Shown: in pieces, positions 1 to 7,518 of the stretch
How positions within the stretch are numbered: position 1 is the first letter of the stretch
How the letters are laid out: the number at the start of each line of letters is the position of its first letter
Source: CBDDHT01 sp965227905
GTDB taxonomy: Bacteria > Pseudomonadota > Alphaproteobacteria > Rhizobiales > Methyloligellaceae
Length of the DNA stretch: 64,000 nucleotides
Assembly: GCA_965227905.1 (NCBI GenBank)
Contig: OZ245780.1
Span: 248,001 to 312,000, forward strand
Direction of reading: 5' to 3'
Notes under the pieces: model-generated
What the model was told of the DNA's origin: nothing
The model's database searches: none
The model's input: the letters and a program-made list of their open reading frames with translations, nothing else
Program-made: the position numbers and the translations under genes

Positions 1-1477
1 AGGTTGGATGAATCTCGATCCATTCCATCTTGTCGGAAAAGACAGGGGTCTGCTTATCGGTTTTTCCGACGATCACCCGCTCATTGAAGACCTTCTTGCC
101 ATTCTTGATGATCTTTACGCGGAATTCCGGAATATTTGCCCAGACATAGATCCCCGCATCACCTTCCAGGTCTTCCGTCAGCCAACGCCAGCGTTCCATG
201 TTGATGAGCAACTGGTAGAGGCGCCTTTCCGACGTATTGCCGTTGAGCGCCTTGCGCGTACCCGCACCGACGACACCGTCCACCTTCAAGCCGGCTTCGC
301 GCTGGAATGCCTTTACGGCCGTCTCGACTGTTTCGTCGAACTTGCGGGGACTTGCTTCAGTCTCGTTGTCGTCTTCTCTGGACCCTTCCTCTTCTTTGGC
401 CGCGATATTCAGCCGTTTGCGCAGAAGAATGACCTGATCATGAGCGACACCGCGGCGCAGGACGGGACCGGCAGGAAGACGCGTCTCATTGCGTTTTTCG
501 CGCGAGTCCCGCATGGCCACATATTTCTTTCGGAGCATCTCAAACTGGGGGTGCTTGGGATGAAGACCACGCAGATAGGCTGCTTTGTCGGGCGACGACG
601 CAAGCGCCTCGAGGATCTCCAATGGATCCGGCAGAACCGGTGCATCGTGCAACTGCTGTCCGACCTGTCCCGGCTTGATCCGGCCACCCTTGGCATGTCT
701 GGCATAATGTAGCGCCGCGCGGCTCAGAGCGAGTTCGGTTCGAGCAAGGTCGTCCGCATTCTGTTCGGATTCCGAGAGTGTTGGCAGGCGAAATACCGAT
801 GGATCAAGTCCGTAGTCGTTGGCCTTCTTGATCTCGTCCCTCACTGTCGTCGCAACCGTAAGGATCTTCTTGGCGTCCACCCACACGGGCTTGCGATCAG
901 CGGTCTTATAAAACGCGGCGAGGGCCGCAGATTCTGCCTTTTCGCGATCGTCGGCACCGCGGGGACTGGCGCCAAGTGCCTTGACCACTGCAGCGACAAC
1001 GGGATCGTCGATCACAGGTTCAGCGGCAACCGCTTGTGTTTCCTGCTCGGTGGGGGCTGTTGGTGACGTTTCAGTTACTGCCGGTTCGGACTTCGCAGGC
1101 TCTGTCGCGGCGGTGTCCGCATCAGAAGGCTCGGCCTTCATAGGCTCTTTCGCTGCAGAATCCGTCTCAGAAGGCTCAGTCTTCGTAGGTTCGGTCGCTG
1201 CCGACTCTGTACCTGCGGGCTCAGACTTGGCTGGCTCCTTTGCCGCAGATTCCGTTTCAGACGTTTCAGCTGCTCCAGGCCCTTTCCCTGCAGACTCTGT
1301 TCCTGAGGGTTCTTTCTTTGTTGGCCCGGTTGCCGCGGATTCAGTCCCCGCCGGCGCCGCCTTTGTTGCTTTCTCTGCTGCCGGTGCTTCCAGAACATCT
1401 GCTTCTTCGGCCAACGAGCCGTTTGAACAGACAACGACGATCCCGAATGCAAGCGCAGCGCGCGTTAGCCCCACCAT
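1..1477 (-). CDS. L,D-transpeptidase (YcbB/LdtD type), C-terminal part beyond the window
   Basis: Predicted periplasmic peptidoglycan L,D-transpeptidase. The reading frame is open from an ATG at 1477 to the left edge. It starts with a signal peptide (hydrophobic run ending near SLA-EEA), followed by a long Ala/Pro/Glu/Lys/Thr low-complexity linker with repeated KxEP units (about 1300-1050). Next comes a region typical of the YcbB family scaffold, with a peptidoglycan-binding segment (AFQREAGLKVDGVVGAGTRK). The start of the catalytic domain is visible in the last residues (RVIVGKTDKQTPVFSDKM), which is diagnostic. The catalytic Cys-His motif lies outside the window. A purine-rich GGAAAGG precedes the ATG. 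Known for the family: forms 3-3 cross-links. The linker probably spans the periplasm (inference). Confidence 0.88.
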   Translation of the reverse strand, partial: MVGLTRAALAFGIVVVCSNGSLAEEADVLEAPAAEKATKAAPAGTESAATGPTKKEPSGTESAGKGPGAAETSETESAAKEPAKSEPAGTESAATEPTKTEPSETDSAAKEPMKAEPSDADTAATEPAKSEPAVTETSPTAPTEQETQAVAAEPVIDDPVVAAVVKALGASPRGADDREKAESAALAAFYKTADRKPVWVDAKKILTVATTVRDEIKKANDYGLDPSVFRLPTLSESEQNADDLARTELALSRAALHYARHAKGGRIKPGQVGQQLHDAPVLPDPLEILEALASSPDKAAYLRGLHPKHPQFEMLRKKYVAMRDSREKRNETRLPAGPVLRRGVAHDQVILLRKRLNIAAKEEEGSREDDNETEASPRKFDETVETAVKAFQREAGLKVDGVVGAGTRKALNGNTSERRLYQLLINMERWRWLTEDLEGDAGIYVWANIPEFRVKIIKNGKKVFNERVIVGKTDKQTPVFSDKMEWIEIHPT

Positions 1478-1590
1478 TATTCACGCGGACCTTTCCGGTT
1501 GGCTCGAAAATCTCTGTTATCAGCAACGATAGTCGCCTGCCAAAGCAGGATTCGTCGAGTCAGATCTTGTAGTTTTCTCACTGGGTTTGG

Positions 1591-2418
1591 TCAAATCTGC
1601 TTGTTCAGCTCGGCAGGACGCAATGCCCCTGTTTTCAATAACGAAGGTGATAAGCCAAAGGTTCGCTTGAAAACTGCGCTAAATGCGCTGGTGCTGCGAT
1701 AGCCGTTGAGATGGGCCACATGTGCGACCGATTGACCCGCCGAGAGCGCTTCCAGAGCATTGTGAAGGCGAACGCGCTGGCGCCAGGCGGCAAAACTCAT
1801 CCCGAGCTCCCGTTCAAACAAACGGGCCAGGGTCCTGGCGGACGCTCCGACTGTATCCGCCCAGCCATCGAGGGACAGGCGGATTGCCGGGTCCGCCAAA
1901 AGGGCCGAGCAGAGGCGCTGTAGGCGAGGGTCGCGCGGCATCGGCACGACCAAGGCAAAGGATTGTGCCCGCTCGATCTCCATGAGGATCAGCCGAACGA
2001 TTGTGCCGCCTCGCCCGTGCTCGTCGTAAAGCACAGGCTCATCGACCAGAGCCAACACCAGAGAGCGAAGCAAATCCGACATCTCCAGCACAGTCAGTGC
2101 CTTTGGAAGCGCGTGTCCGGGATTACTGTCGATAAACAATGTCCGCATTTCGACCTGCCCACTTATGGAGACCGAATGGACAATATTCGCCGGAATATAC
2201 GCGGCGCGATCAGGCGGTACGATCCACGCTTCCCGCTCCGTTTTGAGCCGCATAATGCCACTGACAGAAAACAAAAGCTGATCGCGTTCATGTGCGTGCG
2301 GTGCAACCTCGAAGCCATCGTCGAACCGCTTTGCCATAGCGGCGACTGGTCGCGGGACCGCCTGATAGTCGTTTGGATCCGTACTGCGGCTGCCGTGGAT
2401 CTGGTTCATCGATCGCAT
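1591..2418 (-). CDS. AraC family transcriptional regulator with N-terminal cupin
   Basis: About 275 residues. The N-terminal half is a cupin sensor (PHAHERDQLLFSVSG, with the usual His pair). The C-terminal half holds the two AraC helix-turn-helix units (LDGWADTVGASARTLARLF and VAHVAHLNGYRSTSAFSAVF), ending in the typical FKRTFGLSPS. It is divergent from an MFS exporter gene 100 bases away, the layout seen for NimR/NimT-like regulator-exporter pairs, so control of that exporter is likely. The effector is unknown. A longer TTG start at 2436 is possible, as is ATG 2409. I chose ATG 2418, and none of the three has a strong ribosome site. Confidence 0.9.
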   Translation of the reverse strand: MRSMNQIHGSRSTDPNDYQAVPRPVAAMAKRFDDGFEVAPHAHERDQLLFSVSGIMRLKTEREAWIVPPDRAAYIPANIVHSVSISGQVEMRTLFIDSNPGHALPKALTVLEMSDLLRSLVLALVDEPVLYDEHGRGGTIVRLILMEIERAQSFALVVPMPRDPRLQRLCSALLADPAIRLSLDGWADTVGASARTLARLFERELGMSFAAWRQRVRLHNALEALSAGQSVAHVAHLNGYRSTSAFSAVFKRTFGLSPSLLKTGALRPAELNKQI

Positions 2419-2519
2419 CTCTGTGGCTTGGCGCAAATTCGACGATAATTGGCATGACGTCGCTATTTGGCCAAGTCTATTCTGTGCAACAATTCAGATT
2501 CCCCTGACACTCGAGGCAA

Positions 2520-3776
2520 ATGATGAACCGCGATCGCCTGCAATTCCTAATGCTGAACATTGGCCACTTTCTAGATCATCTGTTCATGCTCGTGTTCGCC
2601 ACCGTTGCGGCCCTGGCTTTATCGCGAGAATGGAATCTCGGATATGGCGCACTTATCGCCTACGCAACACCTGGCTTTTTTGCGTTCGGCCTTTTTTCGT
2701 TGCCGGCGGGGTGGCTCGCGGACAAGTGGAGCCGCGATGGCATGATGTGTGTGTTTTTCGTTGGAATCGGGGCGGCCTCGATCGCGACTGGATTTGCGCA
2801 AAGCCCACTGCAGATCGGCATCGGCCTCTTTGTCATCGGCATTTTTGCGGCCATCTATCATCCTGTCGGCTTGGCAATTGTGACTCAGAAATGGAAAAAC
2901 ACCGGCGTCCGCATAGCCGTCAACGGAGTCTGGGGCAATCTGGGTGTCGCAAGTGCTGCCCTGCTGACAGGCTACATGATCGATAATACCGGGTGGCGTG
3001 CTGCCTTCATCATTCCGGGTGCACTGTCGATTGGACTGGGCTGTCTCTATGCCGCCCTGCAATGGACCGAGATTTCAACGGCCAAAGAGGTGCGCAAGGC
3101 AACAGCGGCGGCGGATTCGCCGCAGATGGCACCAGACTACAAGGCTCTGCTTTTCCGGGTATCTGCGATTGTCTTCCTGACTACGGCCGTCTCAAGCATA
3201 ATTTTTCAATCCACCACGTTCGCGCTGCCGAAAATATTCGATGAGCGGCTCCGTGGCATTGCCGGTGACCTGGTTGGCTGGCTTGAGGCGCTGAACCTGC
3301 CAGGCAACACAGACGTCGCGACTATGGTGGGTGTGTTCGCATTTGTGGTTTTCGCCATCGCGTCTCTGGCACAGCTTGTCGTTGGGGTCATGCTCGACCG
3401 TTACGGCCCGCGTTCGGTGTTTATGGTGGTCGCACTCATTCAGCTGGTGTTCTTCGCAATCATGCCCGGACTCCAAGATGGTGTCGCACTCGCCGTTGCG
3501 CTTGGTTTCATGCTTGGTGCTTTCGGGCAGATTCCGATCAACGACTATATGATCGGCAAAATGGCGAGCGGCGCCTTTCGCGCGCGAATTTATGGCGTTC
3601 GCTATGTGGTGAGCTTCACGGTCCTTGCCGCGACGCTGCCGCTAATCGCGATCGTCTATGAGCGCTGGGGCTTCGATACGCTGTTCTACATTCTGGCGAC
3701 GGCTGCACTGATTATCCTTGCAGCTGTGAGCGTGCTTCCAAAACGCCTGCCGACGCCTGCAGCTGCAGCCGCTTAG
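2520..3776 (+). CDS. Major facilitator superfamily transporter
   Basis: A 418-residue inner-membrane transporter with about 12 hydrophobic segments and a charged central loop around residues 185-205. The MFS loop motif after helix 2 is visible (GWLADKWSRDGMM), and the segment IYHPVGLAIVTQKW resembles the fosmidomycin-resistance-like branch. The protein ends in an Ala/Pro tail. It is divergent from the AraC gene and probably controlled by it. Two consecutive ATG codons occur at 2520 and 2523; GAGG lies just upstream. Substrate unknown: export of a small organic compound is the best guess from context. Confidence 0.88.
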   Translation: MMNRDRLQFLMLNIGHFLDHLFMLVFATVAALALSREWNLGYGALIAYATPGFFAFGLFSLPAGWLADKWSRDGMMCVFFVGIGAASIATGFAQSPLQIGIGLFVIGIFAAIYHPVGLAIVTQKWKNTGVRIAVNGVWGNLGVASAALLTGYMIDNTGWRAAFIIPGALSIGLGCLYAALQWTEISTAKEVRKATAAADSPQMAPDYKALLFRVSAIVFLTTAVSSIIFQSTTFALPKIFDERLRGIAGDLVGWLEALNLPGNTDVATMVGVFAFVVFAIASLAQLVVGVMLDRYGPRSVFMVVALIQLVFFAIMPGLQDGVALAVALGFMLGAFGQIPINDYMIGKMASGAFRARIYGVRYVVSFTVLAATLPLIAIVYERWGFDTLFYILATAALIILAAVSVLPKRLPTPAAAAA

Positions 3777-3805
3777 GACTAGGATGTTCGACTGAGTCCC
3801 CGCGA

Positions 3806-4723
3806 CTATTTCATCGCTGTTACTTTTCGTCGGCCGCCAAGGTTTGCTGAGAATTCATAGGTCAAAGTCGCGACGAAGGCCGAGTCACACAGGTCTGCGC
3901 ACGAAAACGGCACTTCGGCCGAGTCGTGATAGCGAAGATCGAGACTGATTTTGTCATGGACTTTGACGTCAAGCCCAGCGCTCCAAAACCAATAGTCGAT
4001 GTTGCCGCGACTTTCTTCACCATTCTGATAACCGACATTTGCCTTCAATGCTGGTTTGATTTTGCCGTTCCGAAAGGTTCCGAGTGGCTTCTCAAGCGTT
4101 CCTTCGAAGACAAAGTTGTCGCCCGAGTCCGCGCTATAGTCAGCTGCATAGTTTACGCGTAGGCCGGCGCGCAATGGACCGCCGCGCATGTCTTCGCCGA
4201 AGGCACGTCCGACACCGGCAGTAATCTCCCAATAATTGAGTTCGGCTGCAGAATCGCGAGCCCCGGGAAAGGTCGCGTATGAGAAACCGATATCATAATC
4301 CAGCTTATTTAAGACATTGACGTAACCGGCGTAGTAGGTCAGCTCGCGATCGGCAAAACCGGCGAGCGAACCATCAGCCAGAGTGGTTTGCCCGAAGTCG
4401 ACATTCGATACCGAAACACCGGCATAGAATTGCTTCCAGATGACTCCTACATCGAATTGGATCGCATTCTCTTGATTGGAGGACGTGAAGCCTTGACTTC
4501 GATTGTCAGTGGAGAGGGAGAGCGAACCGAAGATCTCGGCACCTGCATCAGTCGGCTGGATATTCGTCGGGACGTTAGCGCCGGTCTGAGGGACCACATT
4601 GGCGATCTGTTGCGCTTCAACTGACCACGGAGCGCCAGTAGCTGCAAAGAACCAAATGAGAAAGCAGAGGATCTGCCAGTCGTGCGTTCGTCCTGAACGC
4701 GTTACGTTGAAAACATTAACCAT
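3806..4723 (-). CDS. TorF family putative porin (Gcw_chp family), paralogue 1
   Basis: A 305-residue outer-membrane protein. A signal peptide is visible, with cleavage expected near VEA-QQI (about residue 37). The mature part starts with the family signature (SLSTDNRSQGFTSSNQ, then FYAGVSVSNVDFGQT) followed by alternating beta strands rich in Tyr/Trp. It ends near LTYEFSANLGG, a beta-barrel-like end followed by a basic tail. The closest relative in the window is the gene at 6060, which shares the same motifs throughout (NYWE, DSGDN, GNIDYWFWSAG, CADLCD). The start is supported by GGGAGG seven bases upstream. Specificity is unknown. It converges on the MFS gene. Confidence 0.88.
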   Translation of the reverse strand: MVNVFNVTRSGRTHDWQILCFLIWFFAATGAPWSVEAQQIANVVPQTGANVPTNIQPTDAGAEIFGSLSLSTDNRSQGFTSSNQENAIQFDVGVIWKQFYAGVSVSNVDFGQTTLADGSLAGFADRELTYYAGYVNVLNKLDYDIGFSYATFPGARDSAAELNYWEITAGVGRAFGEDMRGGPLRAGLRVNYAADYSADSGDNFVFEGTLEKPLGTFRNGKIKPALKANVGYQNGEESRGNIDYWFWSAGLDVKVHDKISLDLRYHDSAEVPFSCADLCDSAFVATLTYEFSANLGGRRKVTAMK

Positions 4724-5314
4724 TTTGGCCTCCCGGCCATGCTCTTCCTATTTCATCGCGCCTCCATCGTCGTCCCCGCAAATCCGCCTACCGCATTTTC
4801 GTCACAAACAGTCTATCTTGCAGTTCCGAATATCCAGAGTCGTTTCTTTTAGACAACAGCACTTGCGCCGACGAATTCTCGAACTCTATTTTCGTGACTT
4901 TTATCTAGTTTTATCAATGTGTTGCGGCATTTTTTGCAAAGCGTTTTACGGAATCGAACTGTTGCAATATTGTCATATGCACAAGCTATTTTCGCTTTAT
5001 CACCATGATTTTCCACAGGAGTGGCCACCGGCTGCATGTCTGCTCCTGCCTATTATCTGCTTCCCACTTCACATTTTCGCCACCAAAGGAAGCGCGAAGA
5101 ACCTCTGAGATAATGAAATCAAATCAAAACAAATCTGGTCATTCAGAAACTGCATTTTCTATATGTGGAATTGACAGATCGCCACGTTTGTTGAGTGCTC
5201 AACGCAATATGCTGCCACAAGCAGATGATCTGGCGAAGAAAGATGTTATGGTCTAGACTGGGGTTGGGGTGCAGTGCGTAGCGTTCTGCCCGATAGCATA
5301 ACAGGTGGGTACTG
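4724..5314. other. Intergenic stretch without a supported gene
   Basis: About 590 bases between the start of the first porin gene (leftward) and the GYF-domain gene (rightward). It is more AT-rich than its surroundings. The open frames here show no family resemblance, no convincing ribosome site and unlike codon use. It must hold the divergent promoters of both flanking genes. I see no clear hairpin terminator, riboswitch or repeat. Confidence 0.6.
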
Positions 5315-6049
5315 ATGGATAGGCTTGAGCAGGGCAATCCGTGGTACGTCTACTATTCAGGGCGGATGAGCGGACCGATCAGTCGGCACGACACCCTGCG
5401 GTTGGCGAGCGACGGTAAACTTGGTCCACATGATCTTGTTTGGACTGTTGGATTTCCGGACTGGATGGCAGCGCGAGACGTGCAGGGGCTTTACAAGCCG
5501 CCTCCGCTACCCCCGGGATTGAGCACGACACCGCCAGATTCACCCACCAATTTAAAGAACAATGCCGGTCGCGAGCATAGAGAAGACCTGCGCGAGTCGA
5601 ACCGCCCCTCCGGTCTCAAGACGAGAGGCTTGCAGCCTGTCAGGAGCACGGGGAGTGAGCGGAAAGACAGCAAGGAACGCGATCCAAACGGAACGAGTTC
5701 GCGGTCTGATGAGCCCGCTGACCCAGCAAAAAACGAGTCGGATGAGAAGCCGGCATCCAGAGTCTCGGCAATTGCAGTCGCGACAAAGCCCGAAGAAACG
5801 TCGGAGATGCAGACTGGCCGGGATACGGATCTATCGGAACCAGCTGAAGCGACCAACGATGTTCGGGAAGTTCTCGAGGCGCTGTTGAGCGATTCGGATG
5901 CGAGCCCCGACGACAAGGCTGATCTGGATTCGAAGAAGCGAAAGGACGGCCTACTCGATCAGATCGTCAAGCGGATCCGTGACAATGATTCACCTGCACC
6001 GCGTGCCGTCGTGATGCCAAAACCGGAAACAGGAAAGCTCCCGACTTAG
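5315..6049 (+). CDS. GYF-like (DUF4339) domain protein
   Basis: A 244-residue protein. Residues about 8-55 form a GYF_2-type domain (NPWYVYYSGRMSGPIS with LVWTVGFPDWMAARDV), a fold known to bind proline-rich peptides or to serve as a protein-interaction module. A Pro-rich stretch follows (KPPPLPPG), then a long hydrophilic, disordered-looking Ser/Glu/Asp/Lys region. No signal peptide or membrane segment is present, so it is probably cytoplasmic. AGGTGGG precedes the ATG at good spacing. It lies between two paralogous porin genes and its end almost touches the second. A link to envelope biogenesis is only inferred. Confidence 0.8.
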   Translation: MDRLEQGNPWYVYYSGRMSGPISRHDTLRLASDGKLGPHDLVWTVGFPDWMAARDVQGLYKPPPLPPGLSTTPPDSPTNLKNNAGREHREDLRESNRPSGLKTRGLQPVRSTGSERKDSKERDPNGTSSRSDEPADPAKNESDEKPASRVSAIAVATKPEETSEMQTGRDTDLSEPAEATNDVREVLEALLSDSDASPDDKADLDSKKRKDGLLDQIVKRIRDNDSPAPRAVVMPKPETGKLPT

Positions 6050-6059
6050 AGGCCAAGCC

Positions 6060-6986
6060 TTATTTGTAGGGCTCCGCCTTCTTCTTGCGACCGCCGAGAT
6101 TGATGGAAAATTCGTAGCTCAGCATCGCGACGAATGCTGCATCACACAGATCTGCGCAATTGAAAGGCACGTCTGCTGAATCGTGGTAGCGCATATCGAG
6201 GCTGATCTTGTCATGGAATTTGACTTCGACACCGGCACTCCAGAACCAGTAATCAATGTTCCCTCGGTTTTCGTCGCCATCCTGATAGCCAAGATTTGCG
6301 GTTAGAACCGGAACAATCTTGCCGTCACGATACTTGCCAAGCCCTTTCTTAACGGTACCTTCGAAGATGTAGTTGTCGCCGCTGTCGCCGCTGTAGTCGG
6401 CAGAGTAATTCGTTCGGAAGCCCAAACGAACCGGGCCCCCTCGCATATGCTCACCAAACTCACGACCGATACCGGCGGTGAATTCCCAGTAGTTGAGTTC
6501 CGCTCCGGCATCCCGTGCACCCGGGAATGTGGAATAGGAAACCCCGACGTCGTAGTCGAACTTTTTGTAAACGTTGACGTAGCCGGCGTAATAGGTCAGT
6601 TCAAGATCGGCGAGGGTGGCGAGTGTGCCATCCACCAGAGTGGTCTGTCCGAAGTCGACGCTCGAGGCCGAGGCACCGCCGTAGAAATTCTTCCAAATGA
6701 TGCCGATATCAAACTGGACCGCGTTTTCCTGATTAGACGATGTGAATCCCTGGCTGCGATTGTCAGTCGTCAGCGACAATGCCCCAAAAATCTCGGCCGC
6801 GCCGTCTGTTCCTTGGAAATCTTGTGGCGATGGCACAAAACTGGGAGATGTCTGTGGGACTGCTGCAACATTTTGTTGCGCGAATGTCGTAGTTTGGCTG
6901 ACAGTGAGAATGAAAGCTGTGGCAAAAACCGTTTGAAGAAGAAGCGGCAATCGCGCTTTCGTCTTGATGGTGGATTCCCCAAACAT
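6060..6986 (-). CDS. TorF family putative porin (Gcw_chp family), paralogue 2
   Basis: A 308-residue outer-membrane beta-barrel protein with a signal peptide (cleavage expected near TFA-QQN, about residue 36). It carries the same series of motifs as the gene at 3806: SLTTDNRSQGFTSSNQ, FYGGASASSVDFGQT, GNIDYWFWSAGVEVKFHDK and CADLCD near the end. The conserved Cys pair (CADLC) is present in both copies. GGAGAGCGGG lies just before the ATG. The two copies differ mainly in the signal peptide and the spacer after it, which suggests a fairly old duplication. Substrate unknown. Confidence 0.88.
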   Translation of the reverse strand: MFGESTIKTKARLPLLLQTVFATAFILTVSQTTTFAQQNVAAVPQTSPSFVPSPQDFQGTDGAAEIFGALSLTTDNRSQGFTSSNQENAVQFDIGIIWKNFYGGASASSVDFGQTTLVDGTLATLADLELTYYAGYVNVYKKFDYDVGVSYSTFPGARDAGAELNYWEFTAGIGREFGEHMRGGPVRLGFRTNYSADYSGDSGDNYIFEGTVKKGLGKYRDGKIVPVLTANLGYQDGDENRGNIDYWFWSAGVEVKFHDKISLDMRYHDSADVPFNCADLCDAAFVAMLSYEFSINLGGRKKKAEPYK

Positions 6987-7518
6987 ATCCCGCTCTCCAA
7001 TATCTCTATCGTCGCCACTACTCCTTTACTCATACGCTACAGGTAACACGTGTTGCCGAATCGCGAATTCGTCCAGCAACGCTTCGACTATAAAGAAAGA
7101 CATCTGCGGCTTGGAGTCGCCTGCCCGTGGAAATTCAAAACTGTGGGTTTTGAGACACTACGCTTAACAGGCGAAAAATCTTGCTTCTATTCAATAACTT
7201 ATGACCGCACTAGGCTCTCGGTCGATAGGAATGCACTGTGATGGATTTACCACATGCCGCATGAAAATTTGCATTCATTCTCATTTCATTAACTTTTCCA
7301 TACGGCACAGCGCATTCCCTGGACGGTGATATCGACGAAGCAGACGTAGCGAACCGAACACGGACGGCAGCCTGCAGCTTGTCGCTGTATTGAGCCGATC
7401 CGGCGACCGTCCCATTTTAGATCACACATTAACTATTCCTCAGAACCTCCTGGACTAATTCATTAAAATTTCGTTACGCTAAGTCTCAACCTCATTTGTG
7501 GTGCGTAGGGGTTTAGTA
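6987..7518. other. Intergenic stretch upstream of the repeat-protein gene
   Basis: About 530 bases of AT-rich DNA between divergent genes. No supported gene is seen. It includes several TTAAC half-sites (for example near 7290 and 7428), but no pair at the spacing needed for a CtrA box. It should hold the promoters of the porin gene and of the large basic-repeat protein. The long upstream region suggests regulated expression, which cannot be proven from sequence. Confidence 0.5.

Noticed and set aside
8..712. Forward open frame of 234 codons at the left edge
   Set aside because: The reverse strand encodes recognisable L,D-transpeptidase sequence throughout, so the forward frame is its shadow.
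4599..5108. Forward open frame across the porin start region
   Set aside because: It overlaps the start of the porin gene on the other strand. Residue use is unlike a protein, and no ribosome site or family match is seen.
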